From assembly GCA_011051425.1 (NCBI GenBank), contig DRLF01000305.1, forward strand, positions 1 to 7,640: 7,640 bases of DNA, written 5' to 3'. The stretch is from Thiolapillus brandeum (lineage in GTDB: Bacteria; Pseudomonadota; Gammaproteobacteria; Chromatiales; Chromatiaceae). The translations under genes and the position numbers were made by a program. The notes beneath the pieces were generated by a model that made no database searches, was not told where the DNA came from, and saw nothing but the letters and a program-made list of their open reading frames with translations. Every line of letters begins with the position of its first letter. Within the stretch, counting starts at the first letter, position 1. This document shows, one piece after another, positions 1-7,640 of the stretch.

Positions 1-1260
<1,260 letters not shown>

Positions 1261-1298
1261 TTTGCAGCTGACATCCAACAGACAGACAAGGTTGAAAC

Positions 1299-2174
1299 AT
1301 GGCAGGCGCTAAAGAGATACGCACACAGATCGGCTCCATCAAGAACACGCAGAAGATAACGCGTGCGATGGAAATGGTCGCCGCAGCGAAAATGCGCAAG
1401 GCGCAGGATCGCATGCATGCGTCGCGTCCCTATGCGGAAAAGATGCGTACCGTCATCGGACATTTGGCCATGGCGCATCCGCAGGTGAAGCACCCTTTCA
1501 TGGTTCGCAGGGACATCAAGTCCGTGGGTTACATCATCGTGTCTTCCGACCGTGGGCTGTGCGGCGGCCTGAACAACAACCTGTTCCGCCGCCTGGTCAA
1601 GGACGTGGAGAAGCTGCATGATGAAGACGTGGATGTCCGCTACTGCCTGGTGGGCAGCAAGGCGGTCGCTTTTTTCAGCCGCGTCGGTGGACAGGTCATG
1701 GCGCAGGCCACCCAGATTGGCGAGTCTGCCCATATGGAAGATCTGGTAGGTACGGTCAAGGTCATGCTGGATGCCTACGTCGACGGCGAAGTGGATGAGA
1801 TTCGCATTGCCTACAACCGCTTCGTCAACACCATGACCCAGGAGCCGATCGTCGAGCAACTGGTACCCCTGCCAGAGGCAGAGGAAGACGAGGAAGAGGC
1901 GGCCAAGCTGCGCACCCACTGGGACTATATCTACGAACCGGATGCCGACGTGGTGCTGCAGGATCTGCTGGCGCGTTACGTGGAGTCCCTGGCCTACCAG
2001 GCCGTTGTGGAAAACGGCGCCTGCGAGCAGTCCGCGAGAATGGTGGCCATGAAGGCGGCATCTGACAATGCCGGCAGCCTCATCGACGAGCTGGAACTGG
2101 TTTACAACAAGGCGCGGCAGGCGGCGATCACTCAGGAGATATCCGAGATCGTCAGTGGTGCTGCGGCCGTATAG
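1299..2174 (+). CDS. atpG: ATP synthase F1 subunit gamma
   Basis: This is the rotating central stalk of the F1 motor, which couples c-ring rotation to the conformational cycle of the beta subunits. The gene is complete: 291 residues against 287 in E. coli. The N-terminal helix is typical ([20 protein letters not shown], then [10 protein letters not shown]), the core has [10 protein letters not shown] at residues 83-92 with the conserved Cys88, and the C-terminal helix ends [13 protein letters not shown], nearly as in E. coli. An AAGG Shine-Dalgarno at 1288-1291 lies 7 bases before the ATG. The extra length sits in a surface loop: residues 193-200 are almost entirely acidic, 4 residues longer than the E. 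coli aspartate-rich loop at the same place. The gene ends with TAG, and a 71-base gap separates it from atpD. Confidence 0.98.
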   Translation: MAGAKEIRTQIGSIKNTQKITRAMEMVAAAKMRKAQDRMHASRPYAEKMRTVIGHLAMAHPQVKHPFMVRRDIKSVGYIIVSSDRGLCGGLNNNLFRRLVKDVEKLHDEDVDVRYCLVGSKAVAFFSRVGGQVMAQATQIGESAHMEDLVGTVKVMLDAYVDGEVDEIRIAYNRFVNTMTQEPIVEQLVPLPEAEEDEEEAAKLRTHWDYIYEPDADVVLQDLLARYVESLAYQAVVENGACEQSARMVAMKAASDNAGSLIDELELVYNKARQAAITQEISEIVSGAAAV

Positions 2175-2197
2175 AGAATTTAGACTTTTTGTTATTC

Positions 2198-2215
2198 GTC
2201 GTCTTTGCAGACGAC
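2198..2215 (+). promoter_or_regulatory. Intergenic hairpin between atpG and atpD
   Basis: A perfect 7-base-pair inverted repeat, GTCGTCT / AGACGAC, encloses a TTGC loop. It lies in the AT-rich gap between the gamma and beta genes, 30 bases before the atpD start. No T-run follows on either strand, so it does not look like an intrinsic terminator. It may act in the atp mRNA as a stability, processing or translation-tuning element, since beta is needed at three copies per gamma. The repeat is seen directly; the role is inference, and a short chance repeat is possible. Confidence 0.45.
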
Positions 2216-2233
2216 ACGGACATTAAATATTAA

Positions 2234-3625
<1,392 letters not shown>

Positions 3626-3634
3626 CCCCAAGCC

Positions 3635-3638
3635 GGAG
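3635..3638 (+). promoter_or_regulatory. Ribosome binding site deciding the atpC start
   Basis: GGAG lies 8 bases before the ATG at 3647 and 14 bases before a second in-frame ATG at 3653. The spacing favours the first ATG, and the resulting MAMT N-terminus matches E. coli epsilon. Confidence 0.75.
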
Positions 3639-3646
3639 AATAAATC

Positions 3647-4072
3647 ATGGCCATGACCGTGCATGTGGATATCGTCAGTGCTGAAGGCAGTCTGTTTTCA
3701 GGGCAGGGCGAAATGATCTATGCGCCTGCCGTGATGGGCGAGATCGGCATCGCACCCCGGCACGCGCCGCTGGTCAGCCGGCTCAGGCCCGGCGACGTGC
3801 GTGTCGATCCGGGGCAGGGCAAGCCCATGGAACACTTTTATGTGTCCGGGGGCATCATCGAGGTGCAGCCTTTCCGCGTCACCATCATGGCGGATACCGG
3901 CATCCGTGCCGCTGACCTGGATGAACTGGCGGCAAAAGAAGCCAAACAACGCGCCGAAGCGGCCCTGGCCAACAACTCCAGCAAAATGGAACTGGCCAAG
4001 GCACAGGCCGAACTCGTTGAAGCCATGGCGCAACTGCGAGCCATTGAAAAACTGCGTAAAATTAAAAGTTAA
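3647..4072 (+). CDS. atpC: ATP synthase F1 subunit epsilon
   Basis: This small central-stalk subunit binds gamma and the c-ring and can inhibit ATP hydrolysis through its C-terminal helices. The gene is complete at 141 residues (139 in E. coli). The N-terminal beta-sandwich spans about residues 1-87 and includes family segments such as VDIVSAEGSLFSGQ, MGEIGIAPRHAPLVSRLRPG and YVSGGIIEVQPFRVTIMADT. The C-terminal helix-turn-helix, from about residue 90, is rich in Ala, Lys and Glu and ends in AQLRAIEKLRKIKS. The MAMT start matches E. coli. It is the last gene of the atp operon: a strong intrinsic terminator begins 32 bases after the TAA. The last bases of its stop codon overlap a possible -35 element for the next transcription unit. 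Confidence 0.97.
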   Translation: MAMTVHVDIVSAEGSLFSGQGEMIYAPAVMGEIGIAPRHAPLVSRLRPGDVRVDPGQGKPMEHFYVSGGIIEVQPFRVTIMADTGIRAADLDELAAKEAKQRAEAALANNSSKMELAKAQAELVEAMAQLRAIEKLRKIKS

Positions 4073-4098
4073 CAGTAGCTTAGCGCCAACAAAATAAT
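4069..4098 (+). promoter_or_regulatory. Candidate sigma70 promoter between atpC and the FKBP gene
   Basis: TTAACA at 4069-4074 (5 of 6 to TTGACA) and AATAAT at 4093-4098 (5 of 6 to TATAAT) are separated by 18 bases. Transcription would start near 4105, at the first base of the terminator hairpin, so the transcript would carry the stem-loop at its 5' end. The -35 element overlaps the atpC stop codon. Matches like this arise by chance in AT-rich gaps, so the call is tentative. It would supply the FKBP-glmU-glmS unit with its own transcript. Confidence 0.4.
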
Positions 4099-4104
4099 TT
4101 ATCG

Positions 4105-4142
4105 GCCCTGGCGGTGAAAGCTGCCAGGGCTGTTCGTTTTTT
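4105..4142 (+). terminator. Rho-independent terminator of the atp operon
   Basis: The arms 4105-4115 and 4120-4130 form an 11-base-pair stem: the outer 8 pairs GCCCTGGC / GCCAGGGC are perfect, and the inner 3 include two G-U pairs. They close a GAAA tetraloop of the GNRA type. A T-rich tail follows (TGTTCG, then six T at 4137-4142). This is a classic intrinsic terminator placed just after atpC, and it should end most atp transcripts. It ends only 14 bases before the next start codon. The six-T run begins 6 bases after the stem, so some read-through into FKBP-glmU-glmS is plausible. Confidence 0.85.
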
Positions 4143-4149
4143 ATAGAAT
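4121..4149 (+). promoter_or_regulatory. Second candidate promoter, inside the terminator
   Basis: CTGCCA at 4121-4126 (4 of 6 to TTGACA) and TAGAAT at 4144-4149 (5 of 6 to TATAAT) are spaced by exactly 17 bases. The predicted transcription start is at about 4154-4157, at or within 3 bases of the FKBP ATG. That would give a leaderless mRNA, which would fit the absence of a Shine-Dalgarno there. The T-rich terminator tail makes chance -10 matches likely, so this is a hypothesis that competes with the upstream candidate at 4069-4098. Confidence 0.25.
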
Positions 4150-4156
4150 CCTTATT

Positions 4157-4657
4157 ATGAGCAAAGAAATCGTACAACCCGGAAAATATGTTTCCATCAG
4201 TTACACCATCCGTGACCAGGACGGCAATGTGGTCGAGCAGCATGATCTGCCCATCGGATTCGTCTACGGTTCGGATACCGAACTGATCGGCGGCATGGAC
4301 AAGGCCATCGCCGGAAAGAAAGCGGGCGACGAAGTGGAAGTGGAATTGCCACCGCAAGAAGCATTCGGCGAGCATGATCCCGAACTGACCTTCACCGACG
4401 ACCTGGACAACGTGCCTCCCCAGTTCCGCCATGTGGGTGCGGAAGTGCAGATGCAGAACGAAGCGGGAGAGACCAAGACCTTCTTTATCGCAAAAATCGA
4501 AGATGGTAAGGTGAGCATCGACGGAAACCATCCCCTGGCGGGTAAAACGCTGACGGTGCAGGTCAAGATACTCGAGGTGCGTGATGCGCAGCCGGGAGAA
4601 GACCGTACCAGCGGCATCCATTCCGTACAGGCGCCGGGTTCAACCAGTATCAACTAA
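4157..4657 (+). CDS. SlyD-like FKBP-type peptidyl-prolyl cis-trans isomerase
   Basis: This is a predicted cytoplasmic prolyl isomerase and folding helper; there is no signal peptide or membrane segment. The 166 residues follow the SlyD plan. The first part of the FKBP domain is about residues 1-70, with [17 protein letters not shown], then [22 protein letters not shown] at about 38-59. A probable inserted chaperone flap is at about 71-120. The domain closes with the SlyD hallmark [11 protein letters not shown] at 122-132. Unlike E. coli SlyD, it has no His/Cys-rich nickel-binding tail; the last 20 residues are a short polar tail and the protein has no cysteine. The protein is acidic. No Shine-Dalgarno precedes the ATG, yet no other nearby start fits the domain. 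It lies between the atp and glm units and ends 13 bases before glmU, so it is probably cotranscribed with glmU. The family call is firm; substrates are unknown. Confidence 0.9.
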   Translation: MSKEIVQPGKYVSISYTIRDQDGNVVEQHDLPIGFVYGSDTELIGGMDKAIAGKKAGDEVEVELPPQEAFGEHDPELTFTDDLDNVPPQFRHVGAEVQMQNEAGETKTFFIAKIEDGKVSIDGNHPLAGKTLTVQVKILEVRDAQPGEDRTSGIHSVQAPGSTSIN

Positions 4658-4664
4658 GGAAGAG
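4656..4664 (+). promoter_or_regulatory. Ribosome binding site deciding the glmU start
   Basis: AAGGAAGAG overlaps the stop codon of the FKBP gene and lies 6 bases before the ATG at 4671. The reading frame continues upstream to an ATG at 4581, but that start would overlap the FKBP gene by 77 bases and add 30 residues that E. coli GlmU lacks. The start at 4671 is therefore chosen. The overlap of site and stop codon suggests translational coupling. Confidence 0.8.
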
Positions 4665-4670
4665 ATCAAC

Positions 4671-6032
4671 ATGAAACTGGGTATTGTCATTCTCGCAGCG
4701 GGGCAGGGCACAAGAATGAAGTCCAGTTTGCCCAAGGTGCTTCATCCTCTTGCCGGCCGTCCCCTGCTGGCCCATGTGCTCGAAACCGCCCGGTCCCTGC
4801 AGCCGGCGAAGACCGTCGTGGTCTATGGTCATGGCGGGGAACGGGTTCGCGACACCATCGACAACCCCGATATTCTCTGGGTCGAGCAGGCCGAACAGCT
4901 GGGCACGGGCCACGCGGTGCAGCAGGCCATGCCCCTGTTGCAGGACATGGACAAAGTGCTGGTGCTCTACGGCGATGTGCCACTCATCAGGGCGGAGAGC
5001 CTGCAGGCGCTGGTCCACGAGGCGGCATCCGGACTCGGCCTGATGACCGTTACCCTGGACGATCCAAGCGGTTACGGGCGCATCGAACGTGATGCCGATG
5101 GCAGGGTGCTGCGCATCGTCGAGCAGAAGGATGCCAGCGAAGAACAGCTCGCCATTCCCGAGATCAACACCGGCATCATGCTCATCGATACTGCAAGACT
5201 GCAGGGCTGGCTGCAGGAACTGTCCCCGCAGAATGCGCAGGGCGAATATTACCTTACCGATATCATCGCCATGGCCGTTCGTGACGGCGTGGACATTCAT
5301 GTTACCCAGCCCGCGGATACCGTGGAGGCGGAAGGCATCAACGATTGCCTGCAACTGGCGTCCCTGGAACGGGTGCTGCAGCGCTGGCAGGCCGAAGCGC
5401 TCATGCGTGATGGTGTTACCCTGAAAGACCCCGCCCGCTTCGATCTGCGTGGCAGTCTGAGCGCCGGCACCGATGTCGTCCTGGACGTGAATGTCATCAT
5501 CGAAGGCCAGGTTGTTCTCGGCAGCAATGTAACCATCGGCGCAAACACGGTGCTGCGCAATGTGCAGGTGGCGGATAACGTCTGCATCCGGGAAAACTGT
5601 GTGATCGAAGATGCCGTCATCGGGCCGGACAGTGCCATCGGCCCGTTCTCCCGCATCCGGCCAGGTACCGAACTGGTGGGTGGTGCTCATGTGGGTAATT
5701 TCGTGGAGATAAAGAACTCCACGATTGGCCTGGGTTCCAAGGTCAATCATCTGAGCTACATCGGCGACACACAGATGGGCAGCGGTGTGAATATTGGCGC
5801 CGGCACCATCACCTGCAACTATGACGGTGCCTACAAGCACCAGACGGTTATCGAAGACAAATCATTTATCGGTTCGAATGCAGCGCTCGTGGCCCCGGTG
5901 CGTATCGGGGAAAACGCCACCATCGGAGCAGGCTCGGTCATTGCAAAGGATGCGGAAGCGGGCGAGCTTACATTGGCGCGGGGCAAACAAGTGACCATCA
6001 GGGGCTGGAAGCGGCCCAGCAAGGAGAAATAA
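4671..6032 (+). CDS. glmU: Bifunctional GlcNAc-1-phosphate uridyltransferase / glucosamine-1-phosphate acetyltransferase
   Basis: This cytoplasmic enzyme makes UDP-GlcNAc in two steps: it acetylates glucosamine-1-phosphate with acetyl-CoA, then transfers UMP from UTP. The gene is complete at 453 residues (456 in E. coli). The N-terminal Rossmann-like domain begins with LAAGQGTRM at 8-16 (Arg15) and has Lys22, the uridine-binding QLGTGHA at 76-82, and the metal-binding Asp102 in YGDVPL. The C-terminal half is a left-handed beta-helix of hexapeptide repeats from about residue 250. All acetyltransferase residues checked are present: Arg330, Lys348, His360 (the catalytic base, His363 in E. coli), and Asn383-Tyr384 in the NYDG motif. 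The tail GWKRPSKEK resembles that of E. coli. It sits 13 bases after the FKBP gene and 1 base before glmS, and its last codons form the glmS ribosome binding site. Confidence 0.98.
   Translation: MKLGIVILAAGQGTRMKSSLPKVLHPLAGRPLLAHVLETARSLQPAKTVVVYGHGGERVRDTIDNPDILWVEQAEQLGTGHAVQQAMPLLQDMDKVLVLYGDVPLIRAESLQALVHEAASGLGLMTVTLDDPSGYGRIERDADGRVLRIVEQKDASEEQLAIPEINTGIMLIDTARLQGWLQELSPQNAQGEYYLTDIIAMAVRDGVDIHVTQPADTVEAEGINDCLQLASLERVLQRWQAEALMRDGVTLKDPARFDLRGSLSAGTDVVLDVNVIIEGQVVLGSNVTIGANTVLRNVQVADNVCIRENCVIEDAVIGPDSAIGPFSRIRPGTELVGGAHVGNFVEIKNSTIGLGSKVNHLSYIGDTQMGSGVNIGAGTITCNYDGAYKHQTVIEDKSFIGSNAALVAPVRIGENATIGAGSVIAKDAEAGELTLARGKQVTIRGWKRPSKEK
6021..6026 (+). promoter_or_regulatory. glmS ribosome binding site inside the end of glmU
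   Basis: AAGGAG, a strong Shine-Dalgarno, lies 7 bases before the glmS ATG at 6034. It is fully within glmU, where it encodes the penultimate Lys-Glu pair. Ribosomes finishing glmU cross this site, so translation of the two genes is probably coupled. Confidence 0.8.
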
Positions 6033-6033
6033 C

Positions 6034-7640
6034 ATGTGTGGAATCGTTGGCGCCATTGCAACCAGGGACGTAACCCCCATACTCATGGAAGGACTGCGGC
6101 GGCTGGAATATCGCGGTTATGATTCGGCCGGCATTGCCATCAGGGATGGCAGTGGTCATATGCAACGCATACGCTCCGTTGGCAAGGTTGCTTCGCTGGC
6201 AGAGCGTTTGCAAGATGCGCCTATCGCCGGTGACCTCGGCATAGCCCACACCCGCTGGGCCACCCATGGCATTCCCGCCGAGCGCAATGCCCATCCGCAC
6301 ATGAGCGGCGAGCAGGTGGCGATCGTGCACAACGGCATCATCGAAAACCACACCGAATTGCGTGCCGAACTCGAAGCCGAAGGCTACCGTTTTGTGTCGG
6401 AAACAGATACCGAAGTCATCGCCCATCTGCTTGCGCGGGCGCTGAAAACCGATAAGGATCTGCCAACCGCTTTCCGCAAGGTCATTTCCCGCCTGGTCGG
6501 TGCCTATGCCCTGGCCGCCTCAACACCGGATGATCCTGACCGCATCGTCGTCGCCCGTGCCGGCAGCCCTTTGGTCATCGGTGTGGGAGACGGTGAGCAC
6601 TTCATCGCTTCCGATGTCTTTGCCCTGCTGCCGGAAACTCATGATTTCATCTTTCTGCAGGAAGGTGATCTGGCGGAAATCTACCGTGATCATGTAAAGA
6701 TTTTCGACCAGGATGGTGTGGAGGTAGAGCGTCCGGTAAAGTCATCCAAGCTCAATGCCAGCGCCGCAGACAAAGGCCCCTACAGTCATTACATGCTCAA
6801 GGAAATATTCGAGCAGCCCGGCGTGGTGGCGGAAACCCTGGAAGGGCGTATCCACAAGGGCAGACTGCTGGAAGAAAGCTTTGGCTATGAAACCAGAGCA
6901 TTGCTGGACAAGACCAAGCAGGTGCATATCATCGCCTGCGGCACCAGCTACCACGCCGGACTGGTCGCCCGTTACTGGTTCGAAGATATCGGCATACCCT
7001 GCATGGTCGAGGTCGCCAGTGAATACCGCTATCGCAGAACCGTGGTGCCGGAAAACACCCTGTTCGTCACCATTTCACAGTCCGGTGAAACCGCAGATAC
7101 CCTCGCTGCATTGCGGGAAACACGGAAGAAAGGTTACCTGGGCAGCATGGTAGTGTGCAATGTGCCCGAAAGCTCTCTGGTGCGTGAATCCGATGTGGCG
7201 CTAATGACCCGTGCAGGCACCGAGATCGGCGTGGCCTCGACCAAGGCGTTCACCACCCAGCTGGTCGCCCTGCGCCTGCTGGTGCTGGCGCTGGCCAAGC
7301 GGATGGGACAAAGCGAGGAAGAACAGCGCGTCCTCATTGAAGAGCTGCACGCTCTGCCACGACAGCTTGAAGTGGCGCTCAAGCTCAGCGGCGCTATCCA
7401 GCACATGGCCGAATCCTTCTCGGATAAAGAACATGCCCTGTTTCTCGGTCGCGGGCCTTTCTACCCCATCGGCATGGAAGGCGCGCTGAAGCTGAAGGAG
7501 ATCTCCTACATTCATGCCGAAGCCTATCCGGCAGGTGAGTTGAAGCACGGTCCCCTGGCGCTGGTGGATGAAAAAATGCCGGTGGTCTGCGCCCTGCCCA
7601 ACGATCCCCTGCTGGACAAGGTGCTGTCAAACCTGCAGGA
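6034..7640 (+). CDS. glmS: Glutamine--fructose-6-phosphate aminotransferase (isomerizing), 3'-truncated by the window
   Basis: This enzyme makes glucosamine-6-phosphate from fructose-6-phosphate and glutamine, the committed step of amino-sugar synthesis. The frame is open from ATG 6034 to the window end, giving 535 codons. E. coli GlmS has 609 including Met, so about 74 residues are missing, including the region of the catalytic C-terminal lysine. The N-terminal glutaminase domain has the nucleophile Cys2 directly after Met (MCGIVGA), HTRWATHG with Arg74, HNGIIEN at 99-105 and SETDTE with Asp125. Two SIS sugar-isomerase domains follow: ACGTSYHAG at about 301-309, SQSGETADT at 348-356, STKAFTTQ, and EGALKLKEISYIHAEAY with Lys486 and Glu489, then His505. 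From Cys302 onward numbering matches E. coli. There is a 1-base gap after glmU and no leader, ribozyme or promoter between them. Confidence 0.98.
   Translation, partial: MCGIVGAIATRDVTPILMEGLRRLEYRGYDSAGIAIRDGSGHMQRIRSVGKVASLAERLQDAPIAGDLGIAHTRWATHGIPAERNAHPHMSGEQVAIVHNGIIENHTELRAELEAEGYRFVSETDTEVIAHLLARALKTDKDLPTAFRKVISRLVGAYALAASTPDDPDRIVVARAGSPLVIGVGDGEHFIASDVFALLPETHDFIFLQEGDLAEIYRDHVKIFDQDGVEVERPVKSSKLNASAADKGPYSHYMLKEIFEQPGVVAETLEGRIHKGRLLEESFGYETRALLDKTKQVHIIACGTSYHAGLVARYWFEDIGIPCMVEVASEYRYRRTVVPENTLFVTISQSGETADTLAALRETRKKGYLGSMVVCNVPESSLVRESDVALMTRAGTEIGVASTKAFTTQLVALRLLVLALAKRMGQSEEEQRVLIEELHALPRQLEVALKLSGAIQHMAESFSDKEHALFLGRGPFYPIGMEGALKLKEISYIHAEAYPAGELKHGPLALVDEKMPVVCALPNDPLLDKVLSNLQ

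Noticed and set aside
2205..2233. A possible promoter before atpD: TTGCAG, 17 bases, TATTAA.
   Set aside because: The -35 matches only 3 of 6 and the -10 only 4 of 6. The -35 overlaps the hairpin loop and 3' arm, and the AT-rich context makes such matches common. It is too weak to annotate.
4581..4670. An upstream in-frame ATG that would lengthen GlmU by 30 residues.
   Set aside because: It has no good ribosome site, would overlap the FKBP gene by 77 bases, and the added residues do not match GlmU. The ATG at 4671 has AAGGAAGAG at good spacing.
4650..5840. A 396-codon open frame on the minus strand across glmU, and similar ones opposite atpD (2345-3214) and atpC/FKBP (3698-4621).
   Set aside because: Each is antisense to an intact conserved gene, has no recognisable domain, and shows the same His/Gly/Asp-rich pattern expected from reverse reading of biased codons. 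I treat all as shadows.
6000..6034. A glmS ribozyme or riboswitch before glmS.
   Set aside because: There is only one base between glmU and glmS, and the glmS ribozyme is a feature of Gram-positive leaders well over 100 bases long. Nothing in the glmU 3' end suggests it.

Overview
The window holds a compact, single-strand block of housekeeping genes, all on the + strand. It looks like a chromosome of a gammaproteobacterium. Reasons: the 3' half of an F1Fo ATP synthase operon in the order alpha-gamma-beta-epsilon is followed by glmU and glmS, as in Escherichia coli. The proteins follow the E. coli family members closely, for example the beta-subunit DNIYRY motif and the MAMT start of epsilon, and the catalytic residues of GlmS and GlmU fall at E. 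coli-like positions. The genus cannot be told from the sequence; a non-enteric gammaproteobacterium is my best guess.

Layout. Positions 1-1260: atpA, cut by the window start. 1299-2174: atpG. 2175-2245: a 71-base AT-rich gap with a small perfect hairpin. 2246-3625: atpD. 3647-4072: atpC. 4073-4156: gap with a strong intrinsic terminator closing the atp operon, and candidate promoters for the next unit. 4157-4657: a SlyD-like FKBP-type peptidyl-prolyl isomerase without the usual metal-binding tail. 4671-6032: glmU. 6034 to the window end: glmS, cut about 74 codons before its expected stop.

How the genes work together. The atp genes encode the catalytic F1 head and central stalk of the proton-driven ATP synthase. 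GlmS makes glucosamine-6-phosphate from fructose-6-phosphate and glutamine. GlmU converts glucosamine-1-phosphate to UDP-GlcNAc, the precursor of peptidoglycan and lipopolysaccharide; the mutase GlmM acts between them and is not in this window. FKBP, glmU and glmS are packed with 13-base and 1-base gaps and probably form one operon.

The most notable points are the FKBP gene between the atp and glm units, its start without a Shine-Dalgarno 15 bases behind the terminator, and the 1-base glmU-glmS junction, which leaves no room for the intergenic sRNA-controlled leader known in E. coli. I found no mobile element, CRISPR array, tRNA, rRNA or novel defence-like system. This is an ordinary core region with a few regulatory oddities.
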